Assembly: GCA_910586775.1 (NCBI GenBank)
Contig: CAJUJN010000016.1
Location: 1-64,000, forward strand
Reading direction: 5' to 3'
Source of the DNA: an uncultured Acetatifactor sp.
GTDB taxonomy: Bacteria; Bacillota; Clostridia; Lachnospirales; Lachnospiraceae
Length of the DNA: 64,000 nt
Part shown: positions 1-9,837 of the stretch, one piece after another
Numbering within the stretch: position 1 is the stretch's first letter
Layout of the letters: each line of letters starts with the position of its first letter
Made by a program: the position numbers and the translations under genes
The notes under the pieces: generated by a model
What the model was told of the DNA's origin: nothing
Seen by the model: only the letters and a program-made list of their open reading frames with translations
Databases searched by the model: none

Positions 1-81
1 TGGCGAATTATGCTGATTGCTGTTGCAATTCCGGCTTTGAATCAAAGTAAGAATAGTTATGACGTTTACTATAAGTTGTAA
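1..81 (+). CDS. C-terminal end of an unidentified gene (partial)
   Basis: The first frame is open from the left edge and closes with TAA, giving 26 residues that end in NSYDVYYKL. It converges on the phosphorylase gene. The piece is too short to assign to a family, and chance openness cannot be excluded. Confidence 0.3.
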   Translation, partial: WRIMLIAVAIPALNQSKNSYDVYYKL

Positions 82-122
82 CGACAGTTGCTTTCAGCCC
101 GCCATCCATATTCCTGTCTGAA

Positions 123-1307
123 TCAGATTTGGATATTCCGCAGCAATTCCAGATTCCGCCCAATCAGGCTGCAGCGCTGCGCCACGCAGTCCGGACTCCG
201 CAGGGGATCCGACGGGGTATGGAACACATAATCTGTCAGCTTTTCCAAAGTAGTTGAGGCCACATGCAGCCTGGTATCACTGGAAGCGTAATAAATGTAG
301 ATCTCCCCGTTCTCCCTGGCAATGGCACCGTTGGTGAACACCACATTGGACACGTCACCCACGCGCTCTCCCTCCCTGGGACCGATGAGCAGGCCTCCCG
401 GCTCGGCAATGACTTTCGCCGGGTCTTCCAGCGCTGTCGCAAAAGCGTATATCACATAACGCAGTCCCGCAGCGGTATTGCGCACGCCATGGGCAATATG
501 AATCCAGCCCTGGGGTGTCTTGATGGGAACCGCCCCAGCCCCGTTCTTCGCCTCTGTGATGGTATGATACTTTCTCCTGCTGGTGATGCGCTCCTCATCT
601 ATCACGGGATGCAGAATATCCTCACACAGCCCGAAACCGATTCCTTCGCCGGAGCCGGTGTCAATAAAGTCGTCCATGGGCCGGGTATAAAAAGCATATT
701 TCCCGTCCACGAATTCCGGATGCAGCACCACATTCCGCTGCTGGGAAGAGCGCAGGGTCTTCAGATTGGGCAGCCTCTCCCATGTCTTCAGATCCTTCGT
801 CCGCACGATGCCCGCTGCCGCCACTGCCGCCGACAGATCATCCACGGAAGCATCCTTGCTCTCCGAGCAGAAAACCCCGTAAATATAGCCGTCCTCATGC
901 TTTGTCAGGCGCATGTCATACACATTGGTCTCCTCCGGGCAGGTATCAGGCAGCACCACCGGGTAATCCCAAAAGCGGAAGCCTTCCACCGGGCTGTCGC
1001 TTTCTGCCACGGCGAAGAAAGATTTCCTGTCATTTCCCTCCACACGCGCCACCAGATAAAACCTGCCGTCCAGTTCTATGGCTCCGGAATTCATCACCGC
1101 ATTTACGCCCAGCCGTTCCTGAAAATACGGGTTTGTGTCTGCGTCCAGGTCATACCGCCAAAACAGCGGAATATGCTCCCTGGTGAGCACCGGATATTGA
1201 TAACGGCAGTAAATCCCGTTATAAAAGACCGCGTCCACATGATCGGGACGATTCAGCAGCTCCTGCTGCTTTGCCAGCTGCTTCTCATATTGCGGATGTA
1301 ATTTCAT
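123..1307 (-). CDS. 4-O-beta-D-mannosyl-D-glucose phosphorylase (GH130)
   Basis: The product (394 aa) matches subfamily 1 of GH130, which splits mannosyl-beta-1,4-glucose with phosphate into mannose 1-phosphate and glucose in the cytoplasm. Visible family motifs are RVEGNDRKSFFAVAES, NVYDMRLT with the expected proton-donor Asp, DVSNVVFTNGAI and YYASSDTRLHVA. The start chosen (MKLHPQ) sits behind a GGAGGAG site. A start five codons earlier is open but has no such site. With the chosen start the donor Asp is residue 131, the number I recall for the Bacteroides enzyme. The gene slightly overlaps the end of the 2-epimerase gene, so the pair is one operon for mannobiose or mannosyl-glucose use. 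No signal peptide is seen. Substrate choice within GH130 is inferred from motifs. Confidence 0.88.
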   Translation of the reverse strand: MKLHPQYEKQLAKQQELLNRPDHVDAVFYNGIYCRYQYPVLTREHIPLFWRYDLDADTNPYFQERLGVNAVMNSGAIELDGRFYLVARVEGNDRKSFFAVAESDSPVEGFRFWDYPVVLPDTCPEETNVYDMRLTKHEDGYIYGVFCSESKDASVDDLSAAVAAAGIVRTKDLKTWERLPNLKTLRSSQQRNVVLHPEFVDGKYAFYTRPMDDFIDTGSGEGIGFGLCEDILHPVIDEERITSRRKYHTITEAKNGAGAVPIKTPQGWIHIAHGVRNTAAGLRYVIYAFATALEDPAKVIAEPGGLLIGPREGERVGDVSNVVFTNGAIARENGEIYIYYASSDTRLHVASTTLEKLTDYVFHTPSDPLRSPDCVAQRCSLIGRNLELLRNIQI

Positions 1308-2813
1308 ATTGCTCTCCTCCATTCTTCATCCGACCGATTATCTCCATGCACATCCGACCGTTATGATAGGGACATTTCCATGGCTCCACAATGGGCTTCT
1401 CCATGGCCGGCTTTCCGGATTCATCCGTATACCAGAACCACTCGCCTCCCTCTCTCTTATCCGCAAGATGCTCCCTGATAAACTGCCAGATGTCTTCCGA
1501 AGCCTCCCGGTACCGGGAATCTCCCGTTTTCTGCCAGGCGTTCCAGAAGCCAACCCCCCTTCCGCCTGCACCCACCAGACTCTTTTCATATCCACCACGC
1601 CCCGCTCACACTCGTTTGCCAGGGAATGCGATGTATACGCTTTTTCGTACACTTCCTGCTCCATGCTCCGCAGAACAGGAGACAGCTTCCGGGTCAGTTC
1701 CTCATCCCCCAGAACTTCCAGGCAGCGGTCCATGAGCCAGGCGGCCTCGATATCATGCCCATAGGAATGCAGGTCGATAAGGCTGTTCATGGCAAGGTCA
1801 AAAAACACCTCCTGCCTGCGCAGTTCCGGATTGTAAATATGGGTTTCCACCAGGTTCAGGATCCAGCGCAGTTTGACCTCCACAAGCTTTTCCTGCCCGT
1901 ACATGCTTTTTGCCGGTTCTGCCTGGGCGCTCTCCGGTGTCCCCGCCTCCCTGCATGCCAGCAGATACTCCGTATAAGCCTCCATCACATGCAGCAGCGT
2001 ATTCATGGTGCGGTCAGCCATCACCCCGTTTTCCGAAAGTTTGTCATTGGGAACCGGCTGAAACTCTCTGTCCAGCGCCTCTTTATATCCGTGGACGTCA
2101 AAACATTCTGTCTCTATCACCGCGATCAGCTCCTCCGCCAGCTTCAGCGCCTCCCGGTTATGGAATGCCCTGAAATAAGCGGAAAGCGCATATACCGCAA
2201 ACGCCTGGTTATAAGTATGTTTCGTGGTGTCTTCCGGCTCTCCTTTGCAGTTTACGGACCAATACACCCCGCCCTTCTCCCGGTCAATACATTTCTCCCG
2301 CAAAAAGCGCCCGGCCCAATCCGCCGCACCCTTCAAATCGGCCTCCGTCCACCTGCCGGTTTCCTCCCGGCAGCCTTCCTGATATCCACAGGTTCCTTTC
2401 AGGCAGTTTTCCGGATTCCCCTCAGATCCCTTCCAACTGCTTTCCGGATTCCCTTCAGGTCCCTTCCTGCTGCTTTCCGGATTCCCCTCAGGTCCCCTCC
2501 TGCTGCTTTCCGGATTCCCCTCAGGTCCCTTCCTGCTGCTTTCCGGACATTCATCGAACTCCTTCCATCTGCTTTCCTGCTCTCCTTCCGCTTCCGCCGG
2601 AGCGTCCTGCCCTGTTTTCCCCAGACACATGGCGACATTGGAAAAGAACCACAGAATGCGGCTGTTCAGAATACATCCCTTCACGGCTTCTCTGTGCACA
2701 TGCAGTTCCGAATCCACCCAGCCATAGTATCCGCCATGTTCCGTGTCCCGCAACTTTATCCAGAAAGGAATCAGGCGATTACACAGATGCTCTCTCATTT
2801 CGTCACTTAACAT
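1285..2813 (-). pseudogene. Cellobiose/mannobiose 2-epimerase (AGE family), frameshifted
   Basis: The frame carries AGE-family epimerase motifs in order: HGGYYGWVD, TKHTYNQAFAVYAL, MADRTMNTLLHVMEAYTEYL, SYGHDIEAAWLMD and MKRVWWVQAE. After WWVQAEG the frame is wrong, and the true C-terminus (GVGFWNAWQKTG to WKCPYHNGRMCMEII) lies in another frame ending at 1285. The shift falls in a run of six G on the coding strand (1554-1559); seven would restore the protein. Such enzymes turn mannobiose into mannosyl-glucose, the substrate of the phosphorylase encoded next. A block of 11-residue repeats (about residues 90-144) interrupts the N-terminal third and is absent from the family as I know it. The frameshift could be real decay, phase variation or a sequencing error in the homopolymer. 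Confidence 0.82.
2382..2546 (-). repeat. 33-bp coding minisatellite, 5 units, inside the epimerase
   Basis: Five 33-bp units code for 11-residue blocks of the form PESSRKGPEGN. The last unit is degenerate (PENCLKGTCGY). The units are near-identical at DNA level, which points to recent expansion. Each keeps the reading frame. Confidence 0.9.
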
Positions 2814-3349
2814 ATAACTTCCTCCTGCTCTTAGAAATTGTCTGGAAATAAATTTGCACTTTCAGGAGTGAAACACCAGTATATATGCACCTTCCCGTTT
2901 GGAATCCTGCAAATTTATTTCGTGGCACTTCCTTAAGTTCCGCAGCTGTCCGGACGTCAACCGGGCACTCTGAAATCATTTCCTACCGCCGAAAGCGACT
3001 CCACGAACGCCTGAACCGAAATCAGCCAAATTCATTAAATTAACTGCGTAATTAAATTTTAACAATAATACACTTTATGTCATTAACGATTATTTACATT
3101 TATATACGATAGTTGCCATTCCTGCGAAATTCATCTTTTTAAACAAGAAATCTTTCATTATTAGGGCTATTTGTCTATATCCTTTTTTCGTTGTTTCCTT
3201 TATAATCAAACTATATTGCTTAATTTCATTTGCATATTTTAATTATATTAAATCTTCGTTTAAGTAGATAGCAAACCATCAATTGCCGCCTGCAGCCATG
3301 CCGCCTGCACTGGGCACAGCTCGCGCATGGCACCGGAAGGAATGATTTC
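2814..3349. other. Divergent intergenic region with a 14-bp inverted repeat
   Basis: This gap lies between the divergent epimerase and AraC genes, so it should hold both promoters. A perfect inverted repeat, GAAATAAATTTGCA at 2845-2858 and its complement at 2908-2921, lies just upstream of the epimerase start, with 49 bp between the arms. The part from about 3040 to 3260 is very AT-rich. A TATAAT-like hexamer occurs near 3200 without a convincing -35. A GGAAGG site (3335-3340) precedes the AraC start. Confidence 0.5.
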
Positions 3350-4198
3350 ATGGAAACTACAGAACGCTACACCCCAACCTTAACCCTGCTGTCCAAAATG
3401 GGCGTCAGCCTGACTGCCTTCCACGCAGAAAAAGAATCCGCCGACTTCCTTCTCCACCGGACTTCCCTGGAGCTGGGCAGGATCACCAGCCCTCTTTCCT
3501 ATTATACGGCGGAACAGCCTGGTCTTGGGCTGCTGCATCTGCGCTCAGGCTCCCTTCTCTATACCGTTTACCCTTCCAACGCCTCCTGCACCCTGACAGG
3601 GGACTGCTTTCTGCTGTTTGACTGCCTTTATGCGCACCGGATCCAGGTACGCGGCACGGCAGAATTTGAAATTATACGGTTTTCCGGACACAATTTGGCA
3701 TACTACCATCATTATTTAGACAGTGAGACACCGTTTACGCAGATTTCCACCTCTGTCAGACAGGCCTCTACGCCTCATCTGCTTTTCGGACCGGAGGAAA
3801 TAAATCTGCTCCTCTGCCATATGCTCCTGACCACACTGCTATGCCAGACAGTTCTGGAGAAAACACTGCCCGTAAAAACTGCCCCCGCTTATTTACAGGC
3901 TATCAAATCAGAATTTGAATCTCAATATTACAGAAAATACACACTGGATGAACTGGAACTGAAATATAAAAAGAATAAATACAGAATCTGCCGGGAATTC
4001 AAGGATCATTTTCACTCCTCTCCCCTGCAGTACCTCCAAAGAATACGGATTCAGGCCGCAAAAGATCTTCTCACGGAAACAGATCTGAAAGTACATGAAA
4101 TAGGTTACGAAGTGGGCTATGAAAATACAAATCACTTCATCACCCACTTCAAAAAACTCACCGGCACCACGCCTTCGGAGTATCGTGCCCGGATATAA
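3350..4198 (+). CDS. AraC family transcriptional regulator
   Basis: The product (282 aa) ends in a classical double helix-turn-helix AraC domain (about residues 185-282), with the family pattern LLTETDLKVHEIGYEVGYENTNHFITHFKKLTGTTPSEYR split over two helices. The N-terminal part looks like a cupin-type effector domain but is weakly conserved. ATG follows GGAAGG at 9 nt. It is transcribed away from the epimerase-phosphorylase pair, which it most likely controls in response to a mannoside. The effector is inferred only from position. Confidence 0.85.
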   Translation: METTERYTPTLTLLSKMGVSLTAFHAEKESADFLLHRTSLELGRITSPLSYYTAEQPGLGLLHLRSGSLLYTVYPSNASCTLTGDCFLLFDCLYAHRIQVRGTAEFEIIRFSGHNLAYYHHYLDSETPFTQISTSVRQASTPHLLFGPEEINLLLCHMLLTTLLCQTVLEKTLPVKTAPAYLQAIKSEFESQYYRKYTLDELELKYKKNKYRICREFKDHFHSSPLQYLQRIRIQAAKDLLTETDLKVHEIGYEVGYENTNHFITHFKKLTGTTPSEYRARI

Positions 4199-4340
4199 AA
4201 GCATAAGTCTCCGGCTTCCTGCTGTGGAAAGCACTGCCAGCGAAAAGATTATGACGTCGTTTTCGTTAAGCATTCCCTTCCCTGCATAGAGATCGGCAAA
4301 ACACAAACGGTCTCGGAGAGGTTTCCATGATAAAGTAAAT

Positions 4341-6626
4341 TCAGAAAAATGCCTTCCAACAGCGAAACCCGAATCTCTTATGCCGCCTCAGCCGTTTGTA
4401 AACAGCCTCCGCCAGGGACAGATACACCTTTCTCACCTCATTCTCCGCTTCCGGCGGCAGTACCTTCTCCCCATAGGCCGCCTCCGAGACAAGGTTCTGC
4501 ATCCTGGCGATATCCGCCTCCGGCACGCCCGTTGTCTCCGCCAGCTTCGCCGCGAAATCCGCCTCCGTCCCATCATATCCTGGCATAATCCCCGCAAAGC
4601 GAAGCATCTCCAGCACCCGGAAAAACACCCTCCGGCTGCTCATGGACTCCAGCTTCTTCAGCCGCCTCAATCTGCGGTAATCCAAAAACACGGGCAACAG
4701 GCAAAGGGAATATATCCCACAGACCTTCAATACATACAGTAATTCTTCATATTTTTCAAAATCTATATCAAAATCAAAAAATTTCTCCGATGGCTGCCAG
4801 GCCAGTTCCATCCGTTCTTCCTCTTCAGAGCGCGGCCCGGGCTTCTCTACATCCCAACCCTTGGCCTGCACCAGCTTTCGAAAAATCGAATTGTCGAAGC
4901 CGGGAAAACCAGCCGCACTTCCCCCGTCTGCCGCCGGCGTCACCTCCACGGGCGTCCAACCGTAACCTTCCAGAAAAATCTCCACCCAGGCATGAGCCTC
5001 CCTGTCTGTGACCACCGCTTTCCAACTGCCGCTTTCCTGCAGCCCGAACGCAGAAGGCTGCACCATGTAGCCGCTTGCATAGCGGGCCGGAATCCCGTAC
5101 AGACGATACATCAGCGTGGCGGCCGCCGCAAAATGTTCGCAGTACCCTCTTCCGCTGTCAAACAGGAAATACTCCACAATATCTTCATTCAGCGGAGCCC
5201 ACCCCGGCGTCATGGTATATTCCGCATTTTCATGCAGCGTGTAGAGAATAAAGGCCGTGACCTCCTCCAGCGAATCCTGATGATTCTCACTGCACAGGGT
5301 TGTCAGCTGCGGCAGAAGCTGCACCGGAACCTTCGTATAGGCAATCCGCATTTCTTCCATATAAGCCTCCTGCAGTGCCCTGTACCAGTCCCGTATTACC
5401 GCAAAGTCCTCATACACATTGTCCCATGCCGCATTCATATCCTGCTGCTCGTAATACCAGTACAGATAACCCTCATACAAGTCGCCTCCCCATCCCCAGC
5501 CGCGCTGGCTGTAATAAGGCGCATACATATTTTCATACTCACCGTTCAGATGACAGATTTTCATATTTCTCCACCTGGGAGGCTCCTCTGCCTCTACATT
5601 CGTATTCATCATAAAATACATACTGCTGTATAGATTGCTGGCCGAAAAACGCCCGTTGCTGTACATCTGCCAGCCCAGCTTTTCCTCTACCGCCTCGAAC
5701 AGCCCTCCTTCACCCACCTCGCTCCAACTGCCCCCCAGATATTCGTCTCCCTCAAATCCGCGCAGATAAAGAGTTTCCTCAGGCTTCAAATCGACTTCCA
5801 CTTCCAACTGGGGTGTCCCTGTCCGGTACTGATTGCCCCGCCCCACCGTTCCCCCGGTAACCGGCGCCGCATCCCTGCCGGTCAGGCGGTTCATCGTCCG
5901 GTAAACCTGACTCTCTCCCTGATAAATCCATGTATAAAACCTGTCCGCATTTACGGACACCAACGGAAGCACTGCCAGAAAGACAGCCAGCACGGCAATC
6001 CCGGCAGCGAAACTGCTCTTTTCCAATATCCGCCGTTTATTTACGCCTTCAAAAGAAGCCCGCCATGCTGCCCCTCCGTCTGTCTGCAGTATCCAAAAGG
6101 CCGCCTGGAACAGCGCAAGCAGCAGAGCCGCCCCGGCTCCTGCCCGGATTCCCCAGAGCGGCGCCAGAATCAGCAGCCCGGTAGTCATAAAATACAGCAG
6201 CCTGTGGCTCCTGATCAGAAATTCCAGCATGGCAGTAAAAAAAGCAAGCAACGCCGCCATCAGCAGTACTGTCTCCGTGACATCCACAGGCTCTATCTTG
6301 GAGCCGCCCAGAATACAGCCCGCAATATACCGGATCTGTTCCCGGAATACATCTTCCATCCCGAAAACCACCGCTCCATAAGCCGCCACCGCCCCAAGCA
6401 CAAGCAGCAGATATGCCCGCCTGCTCCCAAAATAAGTATACCAGATTGCCCAGCACAGCAGCGCCGTCAGCGGGTAAACCACCCATTCCGAGAAGGAAAT
6501 CCCCTTCAGCGAGCCAAAAAGGAGCAGGATTCCGAAGACACCTGCTTCCAAAAATAAAAGCGCTGCAGACGGACGCCCTTTTTCTTCCGGCTCTTCTACG
6601 CCGGCTCTGATTTCAATTCCATTCAT
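4341..6626 (-). CDS. Transglutaminase-like membrane protein (TgpA/DUF3488 type)
   Basis: The product (761 aa) has about five membrane segments in the first 220 residues. An extracytoplasmic part follows with a transglutaminase-like core: the Cys in GRGYCEHFAAAATLMYRLYGIPARY, the His in REAHAWVEIFLEGYGWTPVEVTP and the following Asp form the expected triad. A further membrane segment (about 640-660) and a cytoplasmic tail resembling DUF4129 end the protein. It is the last gene after MoxR and DUF58 genes, 114 bp downstream of the latter. This trio is widespread, and in Gram-positives it is thought to act on envelope proteins. The actual substrate is unknown. Confidence 0.85.
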   Translation of the reverse strand: MNGIEIRAGVEEPEEKGRPSAALLFLEAGVFGILLLFGSLKGISFSEWVVYPLTALLCWAIWYTYFGSRRAYLLLVLGAVAAYGAVVFGMEDVFREQIRYIAGCILGGSKIEPVDVTETVLLMAALLAFFTAMLEFLIRSHRLLYFMTTGLLILAPLWGIRAGAGAALLLALFQAAFWILQTDGGAAWRASFEGVNKRRILEKSSFAAGIAVLAVFLAVLPLVSVNADRFYTWIYQGESQVYRTMNRLTGRDAAPVTGGTVGRGNQYRTGTPQLEVEVDLKPEETLYLRGFEGDEYLGGSWSEVGEGGLFEAVEEKLGWQMYSNGRFSASNLYSSMYFMMNTNVEAEEPPRWRNMKICHLNGEYENMYAPYYSQRGWGWGGDLYEGYLYWYYEQQDMNAAWDNVYEDFAVIRDWYRALQEAYMEEMRIAYTKVPVQLLPQLTTLCSENHQDSLEEVTAFILYTLHENAEYTMTPGWAPLNEDIVEYFLFDSGRGYCEHFAAAATLMYRLYGIPARYASGYMVQPSAFGLQESGSWKAVVTDREAHAWVEIFLEGYGWTPVEVTPAADGGSAAGFPGFDNSIFRKLVQAKGWDVEKPGPRSEEEERMELAWQPSEKFFDFDIDFEKYEELLYVLKVCGIYSLCLLPVFLDYRRLRRLKKLESMSSRRVFFRVLEMLRFAGIMPGYDGTEADFAAKLAETTGVPEADIARMQNLVSEAAYGEKVLPPEAENEVRKVYLSLAEAVYKRLRRHKRFGFRCWKAFF

Positions 6627-6740
6627 TGCAGCACCTCTTGTTCCTGTTTTTCAATCCGGAAACGTTTCTTCCCTGATAGCCCCAGTTCCGGCAGACGCAC
6701 ATTTCCGCTCAAATACTGTGTTTAACGGAAATGTTTACAT

Positions 6741-8039
6741 CTACAGTTCACAACATACCCCATCAAGAACATATTTCCCGCCTGTAATCTGCTCTTCCAG
6801 ATTATCGGCAGAAAATGTATAGAGCAGCGTATCATTCCTGTACAGGCCTAATCGCATATCCAGTTTCAGAATCCCCCCTAGACTCCCGTTTTCCGGCTCC
6901 CATGCCGTTTGAGATATATAGTCCCAGCCAGGAAGCCATCTGCGGTACAGGCGCAACAACAGTTCACGGCACTGCTCTCCACTGCCGACCTTCATATCCG
7001 CCGTTGTCCCTGCCCCGTCATGCCAACCCACAAGTACGGAAGCCGTCTGCTTCAGCAGTCCCAGCACCAGAGCCGAAACCAGCTCATAAAATGCATCCGC
7101 TTCCTCCTCACCGGCTTCTTCCATCCCGTCCATATCCAAAAACAGTCTGATACAGCTGTCCGCTTCCTTCTCGTATTCTTTTACCCAGGGCTGCCCCGTC
7201 CTTGCAGTCTGGTTCCAGTGAATATACCGGCTGGAATCCCCCGACTGGTATTCCCTCAGCTGCCGGACTTCGCCTCCGGCTTCCCCGCCGCGATTGGAAA
7301 TCCGCTCCTGAAGCGGCCCCTCTTCTCCTTCCCCCGGAGAAGGAAGCTCCAGACACAGCGCCTTCTCCTGCGGGAAAACGGCTACCTCCACTGTCCCGTC
7401 CATTCTCCGGGCGCAGGAAAACAATGACAGATAGTCGTACACGCGCAGCCTGACCATATGCAGTATCATTATCCCGCAATACCTTCCGGTTACCTCCATC
7501 TGAACGGTGCTTTCTCCCTGTCCGCAGCTTCCGTCGATACACTTTGTTTGAATAATAGTTTTCCTTTGGACGTTTAACCGTTCTTCATTCATGCCGGTAT
7601 GGCTGTCCGAACGCCATATTTCTGTCCCTGCTGCACCGGCACCGTTTTCCATATGCGCAGCTTCTGCTGATGTCCCGGCACTCTTCTTCGGACACACCGC
7701 TTCCGCTGCTGCGGTATGCTTCCCGGCACTTTTCTCTCTGCCCTCACAGCCAACTTCCCGGCAGTATCCATACCGAAGTTTTATCTGAAAGCGGCTCACT
7801 GGCATCATCCCGGTATTTTTCAGCTTTATCTTACAGGCAAGCCACGCAGACTTCTCCATGGCTTCCCAATGACGCAGCACTTCCGCAGACAGGTGCCGCT
7901 TCAAATACCGGGACTGAAAGAAAGCCGCAACAAACAGAACTGCCTCCATACCGGCCAGGGCCATCAAAGGTGCAGAGCGGAATGCCCCTGCCATATAACA
8001 GGTAATGACGGTAACAAAAATATAAACAAGTTTTCTCAT
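6741..8039 (-). CDS. DUF58 domain protein
   Basis: The product (432 aa from MRKLVYIF) starts with two short membrane segments. Its C-terminal half has the DUF58 signature REYQSGDSSRYIHWNQTARTGQPWVKEYE and a von Willebrand A-like fold. The ATG overlaps the stop of the MoxR gene in an ATGA junction, which fixes the start and shows translational coupling. Residues of about 120-165 are a low-complexity insertion rich in Ala, Ser and Glu (AGKHTAAAEAV, SAGTSAEAAHMENGAGAAG) that splits the beta-rich segment. The family partners with MoxR ATPases, but its biochemical role is not settled. Confidence 0.85.
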   Translation of the reverse strand: MRKLVYIFVTVITCYMAGAFRSAPLMALAGMEAVLFVAAFFQSRYLKRHLSAEVLRHWEAMEKSAWLACKIKLKNTGMMPVSRFQIKLRYGYCREVGCEGREKSAGKHTAAAEAVCPKKSAGTSAEAAHMENGAGAAGTEIWRSDSHTGMNEERLNVQRKTIIQTKCIDGSCGQGESTVQMEVTGRYCGIMILHMVRLRVYDYLSLFSCARRMDGTVEVAVFPQEKALCLELPSPGEGEEGPLQERISNRGGEAGGEVRQLREYQSGDSSRYIHWNQTARTGQPWVKEYEKEADSCIRLFLDMDGMEEAGEEEADAFYELVSALVLGLLKQTASVLVGWHDGAGTTADMKVGSGEQCRELLLRLYRRWLPGWDYISQTAWEPENGSLGGILKLDMRLGLYRNDTLLYTFSADNLEEQITGGKYVLDGVCCEL

Positions 8040-9052
8040 CCTCCCTTTTTCCTCCCGGGAAGAAGAATGGAGGACAATGCCATGGACGGCAGCTGCCGGG
8101 GCGATTTTTCGCCCATGGGCGGACATGGGGTCTGCTCCAGCACTCTTCCGATAATCTGCCCCTTGTCCAGTCCTTCCATCCGTGCCGCCGCATTCAGCCG
8201 CAGCCTGTGGGAAACCACATAAGGGAACTGTTCCCTGATGTCGCCGGGTGTCACATAGTCCCGCCCCTCCAGCCAGGCGGAGGCTTTGGCTGTCTTCACC
8301 AACGCAACCGTAGCTCTGGGACTGGCACCTCTTTCCAGATGCGGGTGCTCTCTGGTGGCTGTAATCAGCTGCAGGAGATAGCGGTACACCTCCTCTTTCA
8401 TGCAGACATCATGTATCTGCCCCTGCATCTCCTGCAGAAGCTTTCCCTCCAGAACCGGCCGTACCCCTTCCAGACGCTCCGCCTTTCCCACGGACATGGC
8501 CATGGCGAGCTCACTGTCAAAATCAGGATATCCCAGCGTCAATGTAACCATGAAGCGGTCAACCTGCGCCTCCGGAAGATACTGCGTTCCTGCCGTACCG
8601 GAAGGATTCTGGGTGGCAATGACCAGGAAGGGCTGCGGCACCTCTCTGGTAACCCCTTCCACCGTACACCTGCGTTCTTCCATGACCTCCAACAACGCGG
8701 ACTGGGTCCTGGGAGAGGTGCGGTTAATCTCGTCAGCCAACAGCAGATTACAGAACACGCAGCCCGGCTGGTAGACAAACCTTTCCTCCTCCCTGCGATA
8801 TATGGAAAATCCCGTCAGATCCGAGGGCATTACATCCGGCGTAAACTGTACCCTCCTGTACTGCAGCTCCATTGCCCTGGAAAATGCAATGGCGAGAGTC
8901 GTCTTACCCACTCCGGGAATGTCCTCCAACAGGACATGCCCGTTGGCCAGAAATGCCAGCATGACCTCCCTTACTTCTTTCTCCTTACCCAGTATCACCT
9001 GGTTTACCTGTCCTATCACTTCCTGTGCTTTTTCCGCCAATTGCATGTCCAT
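8036..9052 (-). CDS. MoxR family AAA+ ATPase
   Basis: The product (338 aa) has Walker A in LEDIPGVGKTTLA, Walker B in LLADEINRTSPRTQSALLEVMEE, and sensor 1 in VIATQNP. It is a chaperone-like ATPase expected to act with the DUF58 and transglutaminase proteins encoded after it. Two in-frame ATG codons (9052 and 9046) lie behind GGAGAG. The second has the better 9-nt spacing, so the true start may be six bases further in. An upstream TTG frame extension is less likely. A strong promoter about 540 bp upstream suggests a long leader. Confidence 0.9.
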   Translation of the reverse strand: MDMQLAEKAQEVIGQVNQVILGKEKEVREVMLAFLANGHVLLEDIPGVGKTTLAIAFSRAMELQYRRVQFTPDVMPSDLTGFSIYRREEERFVYQPGCVFCNLLLADEINRTSPRTQSALLEVMEERRCTVEGVTREVPQPFLVIATQNPSGTAGTQYLPEAQVDRFMVTLTLGYPDFDSELAMAMSVGKAERLEGVRPVLEGKLLQEMQGQIHDVCMKEEVYRYLLQLITATREHPHLERGASPRATVALVKTAKASAWLEGRDYVTPGDIREQFPYVVSHRLRLNAAARMEGLDKGQIIGRVLEQTPCPPMGEKSPRQLPSMALSSILLPGRKKGG

Positions 9053-9314
9053 CTTCTCTCCGGCACCGCCTTGTTTCAATTTCGTATTTGTTTCATGCTG
9101 CCCCTCGCGGTTAACTCCCCGGAAACCGTGGGATGTATCCGCAATGGGAACAAATTCATTTTATAGCCTTTGAGGTAATATGACAAGACGGAAATTACAA
9201 TCAATACGCTTCCGACACGCTTTGTCAGGGGCAGCCGCTCCTTTCTGCACCTGGACACGGAAAAAGGTCCATAAGTTTTCAAAAAAATTATAAACTGGTA
9301 TATGTAAAATACGG

Positions 9315-9396
9315 ACAGTGAAGAAGCGTATCGATTATTTCTGTTCGATACGCTTCTTCATGTCTGTTCGCTGTCCAATGGACCATACCTCCTTAT
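9315..9396. repeat. 82-bp hairpin repeat, copy R1
   Basis: The copy holds a perfect 15-bp inverted repeat (GAAGAAGCGTATCGA, then its complement after a 10-nt loop) inside an outer GGACAG/CTGTCC pair. About 90% of its bases match copy R2 at 9838-9919. On the minus strand it begins with AAGGAGG and contains an eight-codon frame, MKKRIEQK. It lies in the presumed leader of the MoxR operon. Confidence 0.85.
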
Positions 9397-9590
9397 TCTG
9401 TTTTTCTTTGTCTTCCATTTCTGCCGTTGTGTTTTCCCACCTTCTTCTGTCTTCTGCGTACTGCAACGTTCTGTCATTTCAGATATACGTTACGTTTGAA
9501 GTGTACTCACACGCTTTGTTGTTGATACAACTTAATTACTTATGTTGTTTTAGTATGGAAGATATTTTTGTTTTCCCTTGTTGTAAATTC

Positions 9591-9619
9591 AGTATAGCGC
9601 ATGTCTCATTATTTGTCAA
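9591..9619 (-). promoter_or_regulatory. Sigma-A promoter, probably for the MoxR operon
   Basis: On the minus strand TTGACA (9614-9619) and TATACT (9591-9596) are separated by exactly 17 bp. No gene intervenes before the MoxR start, about 540 bp downstream. The transcript would carry the R1 hairpin in its leader. Confidence 0.65.
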
Positions 9620-9742
9620 CATCTTTTTCTTATTTTTCTCAAATATTTTTAATACGATTTTCTCTTTGTAAAATCGTCTGATTTTTCCACATTTCTCTTC
9701 CAGAGCCTAATCGGTTTTTCAAATCCCGGTTTTTCGGCTACA

Positions 9743-9771
9743 AGTATAGCGTATCTCCCCGCCAAAAACAA
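9743..9771 (-). promoter_or_regulatory. Second promoter-like element
   Basis: TTGTTT (9766-9771), a 17-bp spacer and TATACT (9743-9748) lie on the minus strand upstream of the better promoter at 9591-9619. The rest of the 863-bp gap between the MoxR start and the ABC relic holds no convincing gene. Confidence 0.4.
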
Positions 9772-9837
9772 GGTTTACTTCATGTCCGCCAGGACTTTCC
9801 AGGTCTGATGGTAAATTAATGGAAAACAGAAAAAAGC

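Noticed and set aside
264..1301. Long plus-strand reading frame over the phosphorylase
   Set aside because: It is a shadow of the GH130 gene, which has clear family motifs on the other strand.
9076..9282. Small minus-strand frame upstream of MoxR
   Set aside because: No ribosome site or similarity. It is more likely leader sequence.
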